From contig NZ_CP054839.1 in the NCBI RefSeq assembly GCF_018141105.1, forward strand, positions 5,084,001-5,148,000: a DNA stretch of 64,000 nt, given 5' to 3'. The notes below the pieces were generated by a model. The model worked only from the letters and a program-made list of their open reading frames with translations. It did not search any database and had not been told where the DNA came from. Shown piece after piece: positions 42,488-51,708 of this stretch (its first letter is position 1; each line of letters begins with the position of its first letter). Origin of the DNA: Saccharopolyspora erythraea. GTDB lineage: Bacteria > Actinomycetota > Actinomycetes > Mycobacteriales > Pseudonocardiaceae. The position numbers were made by a program, and so were the translations under genes.

Positions 42488-44536
42488 ATGGACGTCAGCG
42501 ATCTCCCCACCAGATCCCGCCGAGCAGTGCTGCGCGCGACCGCGGCGGCAGGACTCGGCCTGGCGGCCTCGCGGCCGGGGCGCGCCGACGCCGCCGGAAC
42601 GGCTTCCTTCCTGGTGGGGCGCGGGATCTCCGACGCCACGGGCGAGGTCGCCGAGTGCGGCATGATGGGTTACGGCCGCTTCGACCAGCAGGCCGCCGGG
42701 CTGCACACCCGACTGCGGGCGCGCTCCTTCGCCATCGCCACGCCCGACGGCGGTGACCCCGTCCTGCTGATCGTCGTCGACTCCCCGATGATCTTCGAGA
42801 GCGTGCACCAGGCCGTGCTGCGCCGCCTCGGGGAACGCTTCGGCGACCGCTACACAGAGCAGAACGTGCTCATCACCGCGACCCACACGCACGCGGGCCC
42901 AGGCGGCTACTCGCACCACCTGCTCTACAACCTGACCACCATCGGCTTCCACCGCCGGACCTTCGACGCGGTCGTCGACGGCATCGTGGAGTCCGCCGAG
43001 CGCGCCCACGCCGACCTCGCGCCCGCCGAGCTGACCCTCACCCACGGCGAACTGCGCGACGCCAGCGCGAACCGCTCCCGCGCCGCGTTCGACCGCAACC
43101 CCGGCGACATCAGGGCGCACTTCCCGGACGCGATCGACCCGCAGACCTCGCTCCTGCGCATCGAGCGCGCCGGCCGCGCGGTCGGCGCGGTCAACTGGTT
43201 CGCGACGCACGGCACCAGCATGTCCGGCGACAACAGGCTGATCAGCGCCGACAACAAGGGATACGCGGCCTACCACTGGGAGCGCGAGGTCGAGCGGGTC
43301 GACTACCGCGCCGACGCCGATCCGGGCTTCGTCAGCGCGTTCGCGCAGACCAACGCCGGGGACATGTCACCGAACCTCGACCTGCGTCCACCGGCCACGC
43401 CGGAGGACTTCGAGCGCACCCGCGTCAACGGGCACCGCCAGTACGAGGCCGCGGTCCGCCAGCTCGGCGCGACCGGTGTTCGGCTCACCGGTGGTGTCGA
43501 CTCGCGGCTGGTCTACGTCGACCTCTCCGAGGTCGTGGTCTCCCCCGAGTTCACCGGTGACGGCAGGACCCACCGGACGAGCAAGCCCGCGATCGGGGCG
43601 CCGATGGCGGCGGGCAGCACCGAGGACGGCCCGGCGTTCCCGGGGTTCGCCGAGGGCGAGAACCCGTTCTGGGACGCCGTTTCCGGCTCGGTGGTCTACG
43701 GCCCGGCACCCGAGCTGCGGGACGCCCAGGCACCCAAGGCGATCGTGGTGCCGGTCGGTGCGATGAACCACGTATACCCGTGGGTGCAGGAGCAGGTGCC
43801 GGTGCAGCTGGTCCGCGTCGGGCGGCTGCACCTGATCGGCATTCCGGGCGAGGTGACGATCGGCGCGGGACTGCGGCTGCGGCGGACGGTCGCCGGAATC
43901 GCCGGCGCCGACCTCGCCGACGTCCTCGTCGCCGGCTACGCGAACTCCTATTTCCACTACGTGACGACGCCCGAGGAGTACGACGCCCAGCAGTACGAGG
44001 GCGGCAGCACCCTGTTCGGGCGGTGGCAGCTGCCCGCGCTGCAACAGGTCGTCGCCGAGCTGGCGACCGCCATGCGCGACGGCAGGCGGTTGCCGCTGGG
44101 GCCGGTCCCGCCGGACCTGTCCGGCTCGCAGCTCTCCCTGCAACCCCCGATCGTCGTGGACGTCCCGCAGCCGATGCGGGCCTTCGGCGACGTGCTGACC
44201 GGGCCGCGCGACTCCTACCGCGCCGGTGAGCGGGTCTCCGTGGTCTTCGCGGGCGCCCACCCGGGCAACGACCTGCACCGGCGCGGCACCTACCTGGAAG
44301 TGCAGCGCCACGAGGACGGCCGGTGGCGCACGGTCGCCGACGACGGCGACTGGTCGACGAGGTTCCACTGGGAGCGCGACGGGATCGCGGCGTCGAAGGT
44401 GACCGTCACCTGGGACGTTCCGGGTGACGCCGCGCCCGGCGGCTACCGCGTCCGCTACCACGGCCACGCCCGGCACCTCACCGGCGCGGTCAGCGCGTTC
44501 ACCGGCACCACCCCGACCTTCACCGTGTCGCGCTGA
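42488..44536 (+). CDS. Neutral/alkaline ceramidase, Tat-exported
   Basis: 682 residues. The N-terminus has a twin-arginine signal (SRRAVLRATAAAGLGLAAS). The mature enzyme begins FLVGRGISDATGEVAECGMMGYG, as in ceramidases. Zinc ligands are visible at His133/His135 in ATHTHAGPGG and His241 in WFATHGTS, and the catalytic Ser294 is in TNAGDMSPNLD. A C-terminal immunoglobulin-like domain (about 550-682) follows. The family hydrolyses the amide bond of ceramide to sphingosine and fatty acid; here it would act outside the cell on eukaryotic or bacterial sphingolipids in soil. The ATG at 42488 has GAGGAG upstream. A hairpin closes the unit. Confidence 0.92.
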   Translation: MDVSDLPTRSRRAVLRATAAAGLGLAASRPGRADAAGTASFLVGRGISDATGEVAECGMMGYGRFDQQAAGLHTRLRARSFAIATPDGGDPVLLIVVDSPMIFESVHQAVLRRLGERFGDRYTEQNVLITATHTHAGPGGYSHHLLYNLTTIGFHRRTFDAVVDGIVESAERAHADLAPAELTLTHGELRDASANRSRAAFDRNPGDIRAHFPDAIDPQTSLLRIERAGRAVGAVNWFATHGTSMSGDNRLISADNKGYAAYHWEREVERVDYRADADPGFVSAFAQTNAGDMSPNLDLRPPATPEDFERTRVNGHRQYEAAVRQLGATGVRLTGGVDSRLVYVDLSEVVVSPEFTGDGRTHRTSKPAIGAPMAAGSTEDGPAFPGFAEGENPFWDAVSGSVVYGPAPELRDAQAPKAIVVPVGAMNHVYPWVQEQVPVQLVRVGRLHLIGIPGEVTIGAGLRLRRTVAGIAGADLADVLVAGYANSYFHYVTTPEEYDAQQYEGGSTLFGRWQLPALQQVVAELATAMRDGRRLPLGPVPPDLSGSQLSLQPPIVVDVPQPMRAFGDVLTGPRDSYRAGERVSVVFAGAHPGNDLHRRGTYLEVQRHEDGRWRTVADDGDWSTRFHWERDGIAASKVTVTWDVPGDAAPGGYRVRYHGHARHLTGAVSAFTGTTPTFTVSR

Positions 44537-44564
44537 ACGCCGTCGCACGGGATGCCCGCGCGCG

Positions 44565-44605
44565 CCTGTTCCGCCGGGCACGGCGCGCGTCCCCGGCGGA
44601 ACAGG
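44565..44605. terminator. Bidirectional hairpin after the ceramidase gene
   Basis: A perfect 14-bp stem (CCTGTTCCGCCGGG at 44565-44578 with 44592-44605) with a 13-nt loop lies between the convergent ceramidase and DUF4360 genes. Confidence 0.88.
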
Positions 44606-44627
44606 TCATCTCAGCCTCGCCGCCGAA

Positions 44628-45269
44628 TCACGGCTTCGGGCACTCCTTCCACTCGAAGTGGTAGGTGGTCTCGATGTTGCCGTCGGTGGAGTCCATCGAC
44701 ATGAAGCTCGTCTTCGCCGGGTCCGAGGTACCGGCGTCCACCCGCAGCTCGGTGTTGATGTTGAAGTTGCGCTGCTCACCGCACGGCTTGTAGACGATCG
44801 CGCCGACCTCGGTCGCGTCGGTGACCTGCCAGTTGTCGCTCATCGGACCGGAAAAGGGCGTCTGGAAATAGTCCGTGTGCGACATCCCCTGGAAATAGTA
44901 GCTCGCCTTTTCCAGTCCGGTCGCGCCCGGTTCCAGGTGGGCGAAACCGCGGTAGTCGGCGCTTGCGATTCCGTAGGTGAACCCCTGCGGGATGTTGACC
45001 ACGAGGTTCAGCTGGCAGTTCTTGCGGAAATCGGTGGGCGCCGATCCGGGCCCCACCTTCACCAGGTAGTCGCTGTAGCTGACGGTGAAGGAGGTGTTGT
45101 CCGGGGACACCGCGACAGCGGCGGTTCCGGCTGGGCAGCCGGAACCGTTCACGGTGGCCACGTCGATGGTGATCCGGCCGGTCGGCGGCGGGACGTCGTC
45201 GCCGATGATGATCGTGGAGGGAAGGACGGCCATCGCCGTCAGGACGGCGGCCGGCAGCGCAGCGAACAT
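44628..45269 (-). CDS. DUF4360-family secreted protein
   Basis: 213 residues with a signal peptide (MFAALPAAVLTAMAVLPST). The mature part has GRITIDVATVNGSGCPAGTAAVAVSPDNTSFTVSYSDY (in pieces), four cysteines in the pattern GC..NC..PC..EC, and a conserved end FEWKECP. DUF4360 proteins are secreted beta-rich proteins found in fungi and actinobacteria; function unknown. The ATG at 45269 has AAAGG upstream and removes a weak 14-residue extension in the longer frame. Confidence 0.85.
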   Translation of the reverse strand: MFAALPAAVLTAMAVLPSTIIIGDDVPPPTGRITIDVATVNGSGCPAGTAAVAVSPDNTSFTVSYSDYLVKVGPGSAPTDFRKNCQLNLVVNIPQGFTYGIASADYRGFAHLEPGATGLEKASYYFQGMSHTDYFQTPFSGPMSDNWQVTDATEVGAIVYKPCGEQRNFNINTELRVDAGTSDPAKTSFMSMDSTDGNIETTYHFEWKECPKP

Positions 45270-45588
45270 GGCGAATGCCTTTCGTTGAAAATCGAACAGA
45301 CAAGACTTCACTGCTGTGAAACTGCGATGAGATTAGCGGCAGGAACGGTTTGCGCACGCCTCTGAACGGACCAAAACCGGCTATTCTTCGAAAACTGTTA
45401 AAAGATCACTACGAACGGGTCGGACCAATTGTCGCCCGGATGCGAAAACGACCGCGCCGCAATTGTGGGACGGCCGTTCCGGTTGGAGCGGAGGAGGAAA
45501 GCTCCCGGGACCGGTACACCCGGTGCGGTGAACCTGGCGCCCTCCGATGCGTCTGAGGGAGTGACGGCCGACGAACGACTGGAGGATC
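45270..45588. promoter_or_regulatory. AT-richer divergent promoter region
   Basis: A 319-bp gap between divergent genes. Its middle (about 45355-45420, including TTCGAAAACTGTTAAAAGATC) is markedly AT-rich for this genome, as expected for promoters or an H-NS-like/Lsr2 site. Individual promoter elements are not certain. Confidence 0.4.
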
Positions 45589-47322
45589 ATGTCCGGCAAC
45601 CCCGACGACACCCCGGGCGCCCGCGACCGCGTGGACGCCGACGCGGAACCCGCAGAGGTGCCCGAACGGGTCGCCCAGGAGGAGACTTCGGGCGAACCCC
45701 AGCCGCAGGACTCCGAAGTCCCGGCTCCAGGCCAGGAGCAGGACGAGTCCCAGCAACCTCCCGTTCCAGGTCCGGACCCGGCTCCCCCTCCGGCCCCGGC
45801 CTGGGCTCCGACTCCGACGCCGAGCTCGGTTCCCGCCCCGGCCCGGACTCCGATGCCGACTTCGGTTCCGGCTCGGCACGGTCCCACGCCGGGCGGTGGC
45901 CGGCGGCCTCCCGTGCAACCGGTTCCCCCGCCGTTCGCCTTCTGGCCCGCGCCCGAGACATCGCACGCCCCGGTCGTGCTGCTTGCCGCGTCGCTCGGCG
46001 GGGTCGGCGGCGCGCTGTGCGTGCCGGTGGGTACACCGGGCATCGGGTGGCCGCTGCTCGGTCTGGCGATCACGGGCGCACTGTTGCCGGCAGGACGCCG
46101 CGCGCAGCGCGAGGTCCGCCCGATGCAACTGCTGTGGGCGGCGACGGCGTTGCTGCTGCTCGGCGTCTGCGCGTTCCGGGCAGCGGAGTGGCTCTGCGCG
46201 CTGTGCGTGCTCACCGCCTGCGTCGCCGCCGCGCTGGCGGTCGCCGACGGCCGCGACGTGCGGACGTTCGCGGTGTCGGCCATGGCGGTTCCGGTAGGCG
46301 CTCTCCGCGCGCTGCCGTGGTGCGTGCGCGGAATGCGCGGGAGGCACCGCACCAGCGGAGGAATGCGCATCGCTGCGTCGGTGGCGGTGGGGGTCCTGCT
46401 GCTGCTCGTGTTCGGCGCGCTGTTCGCCGGCGCCGACGACGGGTTCGCCGGGCTGGTCCGGGCGCTCACACCGCGATTGGACGGTCTGACCTTATTCCGC
46501 TGGACCTTCGTGTTCGGCTTCTTCGCACTCGTCTGCCTCGGGGCCGCCTTCACCCTGGTCCGCCCGCCGCAGGTCGCCGAGGCAGCCGGATCGGCCAGGA
46601 CGCTGCGCCGCCTGGAGTGGGCGATCCCGGTCGGGCTGCTGGTGCTGCTGTTCGCGGTGTTCGTCGCGGTGCAGAGCACCCCGATGTTCGGCGGTGGTCA
46701 GCACGTCCAGCACACCGAGCGGCTGACCTACGCCGGATACGCGCGAAGCGGCTTCTGGCAGCTCATGCTCGTCACCATCCTCACGCTGCCGGTCATCGCG
46801 GCGGCCGCGCGCTGGGCGCCCAAGCGGTCCGCGCTCGACCGCAACCTGCTGCGCGGCCTGGCCGGGATGCTGGCGGTGCTGACCCTGCTGATCGTGTTCT
46901 CCGCACTCATGCGCATGTGGGCCTACCAGGCGGCCTACGGCTACACCGTGCTGCGGCTGCTGGTGATGGCCTGCGAACTGTGGCTGGGAGTGGTGTACCT
47001 GCTGGTCATCGCCGCTGGTGTCCGGCTGCGTGCGCGCCGGCTGCCCAACGCGGTCGTCGGCACCGGCATGCTGGCGCTGCTCGGACTGGCCGCCCTCAAC
47101 CCGGAGGGCCTGATCGCCGGACGCAACATCGACCGCTTCGAGACCACCGGCAGGCTCGACGGGCACTACCTGGCGGAGCTGTCCGCCGACGCGGTCCCTG
47201 CGCTGAGCCGGTTACCGGAGCGGGAACGCACGTGGATCATCGACACGATCGGGCGATCCGCACCGGACGGGGACTGGCGCACGTGGAACCTGTCCGACCA
47301 CCTCGCGCCCGGCGGTCCCTGA
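45589..47322 (+). CDS. DUF4173-family membrane protein with proline-rich N-terminus
   Basis: 577 residues. The first 120 are rich in Pro, Glu and Gln and probably disordered; then come about ten to twelve helices (GALLPAGRRAQREVRPMQLLW, FGALFAGADDGFAGLV, LVTILTLPVIAAAARW and others), and a short C-terminal cytoplasmic part with ALNPEGLIAGRNIDRFETTGRLDGHYLAELSADAVPAL (in pieces), the conserved end of DUF4173 proteins. Function unknown; some members lie near sensor kinases. The ATG has CTGGAGGATC upstream. The nearby GGDEF-EAL gene converges 26 bp away with no obvious hairpin. Confidence 0.85.
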   Translation: MSGNPDDTPGARDRVDADAEPAEVPERVAQEETSGEPQPQDSEVPAPGQEQDESQQPPVPGPDPAPPPAPAWAPTPTPSSVPAPARTPMPTSVPARHGPTPGGGRRPPVQPVPPPFAFWPAPETSHAPVVLLAASLGGVGGALCVPVGTPGIGWPLLGLAITGALLPAGRRAQREVRPMQLLWAATALLLLGVCAFRAAEWLCALCVLTACVAAALAVADGRDVRTFAVSAMAVPVGALRALPWCVRGMRGRHRTSGGMRIAASVAVGVLLLLVFGALFAGADDGFAGLVRALTPRLDGLTLFRWTFVFGFFALVCLGAAFTLVRPPQVAEAAGSARTLRRLEWAIPVGLLVLLFAVFVAVQSTPMFGGGQHVQHTERLTYAGYARSGFWQLMLVTILTLPVIAAAARWAPKRSALDRNLLRGLAGMLAVLTLLIVFSALMRMWAYQAAYGYTVLRLLVMACELWLGVVYLLVIAAGVRLRARRLPNAVVGTGMLALLGLAALNPEGLIAGRNIDRFETTGRLDGHYLAELSADAVPALSRLPERERTWIIDTIGRSAPDGDWRTWNLSDHLAPGGP

Positions 47323-47347
47323 TCCCGTCGGCGGTGCGCCCGGCCTG

Positions 47348-49444
47348 TCAGGGCTGGTGGTCGGGAACCGGCAGCGGGCCGCCGCGGACCATCGCGCGGA
47401 AGTCGGCCAGCGGCAGCGGGCGGGAGAACAGCCAGCCCTGGTGGGCGTCGACGCCGAGCTCGTTGAGCAGGTGGAACTGGGCGGCGGTCTCCACCCCCTC
47501 GGCGACGCAGCGGCGGTCGGTGGCGTGGGCCATGTCGATGGCCGAGCGCACGATCGCGCGGTCGGCCTCCTGGGTCTCCAGCCCGGAGATGAACTGGCGG
47601 TCGAGCTTGATGACCTGCGCGGGCAGGTCCTTGAGCCGCGCCAGCGACGAGTACCCGGTGCCGAAGTCGTCCACGGCGAACGACACGCCGAGCCGGATCA
47701 GCGAGTGCATGGCGTCGCGAGCCGCCGCCGACAGCTCCACCAGCGAGGTCTCGGTCACCTCGAGGACGACCCGGTGCAGGTCGATGCCGGAGTCGGCGAG
47801 TATCGCGCCCACCGCGTCCAGGAACTCGACCTCGGCGGAGAACCGGCCGCTGAGGTTCGCCGACACCCGCACCTGCCGCCCACGCACCGGCTGCGGCCAG
47901 CCGACCGCGTCCCGCAGCGCCGCGCGCAGCACCCACAGGTCCAGTTCGTGCAGCAGGTTGCCCTGCTCGGCGATCGGCAGGATCACGTCCGGCGACAGCA
48001 GCCCCATCCGCGGGTGCGGCCACCGCACCAGCGCCTCGGCGCTGACCACCGTCCGGTCCCGGTCCACGATCGGCTGGTAGTGCAGGCGCAGCCCGTCGGT
48101 GCGCAGCGCCTCGCCCAACTGCTCCTCCAGCCCCATCTGCTCGGCAAGACTGGCGGTCAGCGCCGGGTCGGCCAGCACCACCCGGCCGGGCCCGTGCCGC
48201 TTGGCGCGGAACATCGCGGCGTCGGCGAAGCGCAGCAGGTCCTCGCCGCTGGTGCCGGACTCGGGGAACATCGCCGCGCCGACCGAGGCCGAGACCCGCA
48301 CCAGGTGCCCCCGGACCGGCACGACCATGCGCAGCATGCCCGCGACCCGTTCGGCCAGCACCCGCAGGCCGCCGACGGCGTCGACGTCGGTGCAGGCGAT
48401 CAGGAACTCGTCGCCGGAGAGCCGGGCGACCGTGCACTCCTCGCCCAGCTCCCCGTGCAGCCGCTGCGCGACGGTCACGATCAGCTCGTCGCCTGCCGCG
48501 TGGCCGAGGGAGTCGTTGATCCGCTTGAAGTTGTCGATGTCGCAGAACAGCACGGCCAGCCGCCCGGCGTTGTCGAGCAGCTCGTCCACGCCCCGCCGGT
48601 TCGGCAGCCCCGTGAGCGCGTCGTGGTTCAGCTGGTGCTGGAGGACCTCGGCCTGGTGGATGCGTTCGGTGACGTCCTGGAACACCACCAGCCAGAAGTG
48701 GCTGCCGTCGTCCTGCACCGAGAGCGTGCAGTAGACGTCGCAGTGGATCGGCTCGCCGTCGGAGCGCCGGAGCACCCTCGACCGCGACACCGGCGTCTCG
48801 GGATCCTCCTCGCTCAGGGCGTTCTCCGAGGTCAGGCCCCCGCCCCCGTCCAGGGGGTGCAGCAGGTCGGCGCCGGTCATCTCCAGCAGCTCCGCCCTGG
48901 GGTGGCGCACCAGGCGGCACAGCGCGTTGTTGACCTCGCGGACGCGGTCGTTGTCGTCGACGAAGCACACACCGACGGGCGCGAGTGTGAGCAGGTCGGA
49001 GAAGCGGCGGTACGAACGCTGCTGGCGGGCGTGCGCCTCGCTGTCGTCGCGCACGACCTTGACGAAGCCCTGCAGCACGCCCTGTTCGCTGCGCCGGGCC
49101 GCGATGATGATGTAGGCCCAGAAGCGGGTGCCGTCCTTGCGGATCCGCCAGCCCTCGTCGATGTGCACGCCGACTTCGGCCGCTCGTTCGAGCTCCTCCT
49201 GCGGGTAGCCGACCGCGGCCAGCTCCGGCGGGTAGAACACCGAGAAGTGCTGCCCCAGGATCTCCTCGCCGCGATAGCCCTTCAGCCGCTGCGCGTCGGG
49301 GTTCCAGCTGGCCACCCGGCCCTCGGCGTCCAGCGAGTACACCGCGACGGTGCCGGGGCCCGCTTCGGCCGGTGGAGTCGCCTCGCGGCGCGCCAGGCGA
49401 CCCCGCCCCACCGCGGCCAGGACCTCGTCGTGTCGATCGATCAT
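47348..49444 (-). CDS. PAS-PAS-GGDEF-EAL cyclic-di-GMP regulator
   Basis: About 698 residues. PAS1 (about 20-130) contains DAEGRVASWNPDAQRLKGY; PAS2 (about 150-265) contains DNDRVREVNNALCRLV. GGDEF (about 285-440) has the active-site form ARLSGDEFLIA, in which the first Gly is Ser (still seen in active enzymes) and the usual I-site RxxD is not evident. EAL (about 455-690) has SAEALVRW, FAVDDFGTGYSSL and KLDRQFI, so key metal residues appear intact. It may make and degrade c-di-GMP with control by PAS ligands. I use ATG 49444; a frame open to 49549 would add a Cys-rich start. Confidence 0.93.
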   Translation of the reverse strand: MIDRHDEVLAAVGRGRLARREATPPAEAGPGTVAVYSLDAEGRVASWNPDAQRLKGYRGEEILGQHFSVFYPPELAAVGYPQEELERAAEVGVHIDEGWRIRKDGTRFWAYIIIAARRSEQGVLQGFVKVVRDDSEAHARQQRSYRRFSDLLTLAPVGVCFVDDNDRVREVNNALCRLVRHPRAELLEMTGADLLHPLDGGGGLTSENALSEEDPETPVSRSRVLRRSDGEPIHCDVYCTLSVQDDGSHFWLVVFQDVTERIHQAEVLQHQLNHDALTGLPNRRGVDELLDNAGRLAVLFCDIDNFKRINDSLGHAAGDELIVTVAQRLHGELGEECTVARLSGDEFLIACTDVDAVGGLRVLAERVAGMLRMVVPVRGHLVRVSASVGAAMFPESGTSGEDLLRFADAAMFRAKRHGPGRVVLADPALTASLAEQMGLEEQLGEALRTDGLRLHYQPIVDRDRTVVSAEALVRWPHPRMGLLSPDVILPIAEQGNLLHELDLWVLRAALRDAVGWPQPVRGRQVRVSANLSGRFSAEVEFLDAVGAILADSGIDLHRVVLEVTETSLVELSAAARDAMHSLIRLGVSFAVDDFGTGYSSLARLKDLPAQVIKLDRQFISGLETQEADRAIVRSAIDMAHATDRRCVAEGVETAAQFHLLNELGVDAHQGWLFSRPLPLADFRAMVRGGPLPVPDHQP

Positions 49445-49861
49445 GTGCTTTACCAACCCGCCGAACCGCTGATCCGCAGCGGCGCCGGGCTCCCTCCGGC
49501 GAGGACACCCCACCTCGCATACCCCGCCGGAGCAAATTGGACACACCATCGGGTGACAGCCCGCCCGGCGCGGCGGCCTCCGGGGTCGCCGACAGCGACG
49601 AGGCTGCCGGTCTCGGCAACGGGGCGAAAAGGCTCCTTACATGATCTTGTGCGGCACCCACAATATGGCCACGATCACGAACTCGACCACCCGTATCGCT
49701 GTCGCACGTCACGGCGGTCGCGGGATATGAAAACCGCACGCGGAAAGCCCTCACCCGCCACCCGGTCGCCAGGCACGCGGTAACCGCCTCGGCCGGTGTT
49801 CGTTGGGCGGTTCGACGAGCCCGTCCAGGGTGGGTGAGCTTCGGACGTGGAGAGGATCCTG
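49445..49861. promoter_or_regulatory. Divergent intergenic region before the oxygenase operon
   Basis: About 415 bp. The promoters of the GGDEF-EAL gene and the oxygenase operon must be here. AACCGCC (49782-49788) and GGCGGTT (49806-49812) form an inverted repeat with a 17-nt spacer about 50 bp before the oxygenase start. AT-richer bases at 49635-49700 are a likely promoter zone. No gene is supported. Confidence 0.35.
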
Positions 49862-50731
49862 ATGAGCGCATCGGAAGCCCGGCTGGTCGAGCAGGTGGTC
49901 GACACCGGTCGTTATCCGCTGACCGATCCGGACAGCACCGCATGGAAGGATGCGGTCGACCGCGCGCGCCGGGACCTGCGGGAGCTCGGATGCAGCGTGC
50001 TGCCCAACTTCGTCCGTTCCTCGCTGCACGAGGAGCTGCGCGCCGAAGGCGACGCGATCGCGCCGCTCGCGCATTACGACGTCGAGGTCGTCAACGCCTA
50101 CAACATCGCCGTCGACGCCGAACTGCCCGAGGACCACCCGGCGCGCGCCACCATGGAACGCGGCAACGCCTTCGTCGCGCGCGACAACGTCCCCCGGCAG
50201 GCCATCGTCCACCGGCTCTACACCAGCGAGCTGTTCCAGCGCTTCATCGCCGAATGCGTGGAGGTCCCCCGGGTCCACGAGCTCGCCGACCCGCTGGCCG
50301 GGCTGTGCCTCAACGTGGTGCGCCCGGGCATGGACCACCCCTGGCACTTCGACACCAACGAGTTCGCGGTCAGCCTGCTGACCCAGCAGTCCGAGGACGG
50401 AGGCGTCTTCGAGTACTGCCCGGGCATCCGGTCGGCGCGCGACGAGAACTTCGACGACGTGCGCGCGGTGCTGGCCGGACGCGGCGAGCACCTGGTCCGC
50501 CGGATCGCGCTGCGGCCCGGCGACCTCCAGCTGTTCAGGGGCCGGTACTCGCTGCACCGGGTCACCACGGTGCGCGGTGCGACCGCCCGGCACACGGCGA
50601 TCTTCGCCTACAGCGAGCGCCCCGGGGTCATCGGCAGCGTGGCGCGGACCAAGCAGATCTTCGGCCGCGTGCTGCCCGAGCACCTGGCCGCCGAGGGCCG
50701 CGCGGTGCGCGTCGACCAGCTGCTGGACTAG
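49862..50731 (+). CDS. Fe(II)/2-oxoglutarate oxygenase, BesD/HalD/ArpA-like
   Basis: 289 residues. The iron-binding triad is HxD...H: His162, Asp164 (in HPWHFDTNEFAVSLL) and His232 (LHRVTTV), with the 2OG-binding Arg243 (ARHTAIF). The family includes free-amino-acid halogenases (BesD, HalD), in which the Asp is Gly or Ala; here the Asp is kept, so hydroxylation is expected, not halogenation. Other matching parts are the opening YPLTDPDSTAW, ELGCSVLPNFVR, and GGVFEYCPGIR. The substrate is probably a small amino acid-like molecule. ATG 49862 follows GGAGAGGA; a GTG at 49847 is possible. The gene heads an operon with a methyltransferase and a carnitine-type acyltransferase, which together suggest a pathway. 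Confidence 0.87.
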   Translation: MSASEARLVEQVVDTGRYPLTDPDSTAWKDAVDRARRDLRELGCSVLPNFVRSSLHEELRAEGDAIAPLAHYDVEVVNAYNIAVDAELPEDHPARATMERGNAFVARDNVPRQAIVHRLYTSELFQRFIAECVEVPRVHELADPLAGLCLNVVRPGMDHPWHFDTNEFAVSLLTQQSEDGGVFEYCPGIRSARDENFDDVRAVLAGRGEHLVRRIALRPGDLQLFRGRYSLHRVTTVRGATARHTAIFAYSERPGVIGSVARTKQIFGRVLPEHLAAEGRAVRVDQLLD

Positions 50732-50784
50732 CGAGCAGGCCGAACCCGCTCACCCGCCCGCGAAACCGAACAGGAGCACGGTCC

Positions 50785-51708
50785 GTGCGTCTCGACGCGA
50801 CAGGGAAAGTCTCACTCGACCAGATCTACACCCGTCCCGATCCGCGCCCCTACTTCCGCACGCTGCGCGATCTCGGGTACTGCATCCCGCAGCTGGCCAA
50901 GCAGCACTTCGCCGAGCTGGTGCGGGAATACCGCGAGTCCACCGGGGTGCGGGTGCCGACGATCCTCGACATCGGCTGCTCCTACGGGATCAACGCCGCG
51001 CTGCTGCAATGCGATCTGACGATCGACGACCTCTACGAGCACTACTGCGACCAAGGCGCGGACGAACGCGACCGCGACTGGCTGCTCGCACGCGACCGCG
51101 AACTCGTGCGCTCGCGGGGCACCGACGCGGGAATGCGGTTCGTGGGCCTGGACAGCTCCGGGCCCGCGCTCTCCTACGCGCTGTCGGCCGGTTTCCTCGA
51201 CGGCGCGGTGCACGCCGATTTGGAGACACGGGATCCGACTCCCGGGCAGCGCGCCGAAATCGCCCGAGCCGACCTGGTCATCTCGACCGGTTGCGTGGGA
51301 TACGTCGGTGAGCGCACCCTGTCGGCGGTGGCAGGCGCGCACGGCGTGCGAAAGCCGTGGATGGCGCACTTCGTGCTGCGGATGTTCCCGTTCGACCCGA
51401 TCGCCGACCGCCTCGCCGAGGCCGGCTACGAGACCGAGTCCCTGCCCGGCCTGTACCGGCAGCGCCGGTTCGCCTCCCCGGAGGAGCAGTCGCAGGTGCT
51501 GGATACGCTGTCCCGCGCCGGGGTGGATCCGCGGGGACTGGAGGCAGAAGGCTGGTTCTACGCCCGGCTCTTCGTCTCCCGGCCGCGCGTCGCCGCGGCG
51601 AGCGCGGTCGCCGAGCCGGCTTCGCCGGCGAACAACGATCCGTCCACCATCGAAGTCGAGGATGAAATTGAACAGCAGCCAAGTGTGGTCGCCCCGTACC
51701 TTCGGTAA
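50785..51708 (+). CDS. SAM-dependent methyltransferase-like protein in the oxygenase operon
   Basis: 307 residues. Motif I is TILDIGCSYGINAALL (about 60-75) and the acid after strand 2 is in MRFVGLDSSGPALSY; ADLVISTGCVGYV is the probable motif III. The opening LDQIYTRPDPRPYFRTLRDLGYCIPQLAKQHF is shared with proteins commonly found beside BesD-like oxygenases, as I recall. A methyl acceptor cannot be read, but N-methylation of an amino acid is a fair guess from the neighbouring enzymes. GTG 50785 follows CAGGAG. The gene overlaps the next by 47 nt in another frame; the 3' end of the frame lengthens the protein with a low-complexity acidic tail. Confidence 0.8.
   Translation: MRLDATGKVSLDQIYTRPDPRPYFRTLRDLGYCIPQLAKQHFAELVREYRESTGVRVPTILDIGCSYGINAALLQCDLTIDDLYEHYCDQGADERDRDWLLARDRELVRSRGTDAGMRFVGLDSSGPALSYALSAGFLDGAVHADLETRDPTPGQRAEIARADLVISTGCVGYVGERTLSAVAGAHGVRKPWMAHFVLRMFPFDPIADRLAEAGYETESLPGLYRQRRFASPEEQSQVLDTLSRAGVDPRGLEAEGWFYARLFVSRPRVAAASAVAEPASPANNDPSTIEVEDEIEQQPSVVAPYLR

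Noticed and set aside
47166-49943. A 925-codon minus-strand frame overlapping the GGDEF-EAL gene
   Set aside because: Same strand but a different frame; Arg/Gly/Ala-rich with no motif, while the GGDEF-EAL frame carries all the catalytic signatures.
49862-50731. The oxygenase as a halogenase
   Set aside because: The HxD motif is intact (Asp164); halogenases of this family have Gly or Ala there, leaving room for chloride.
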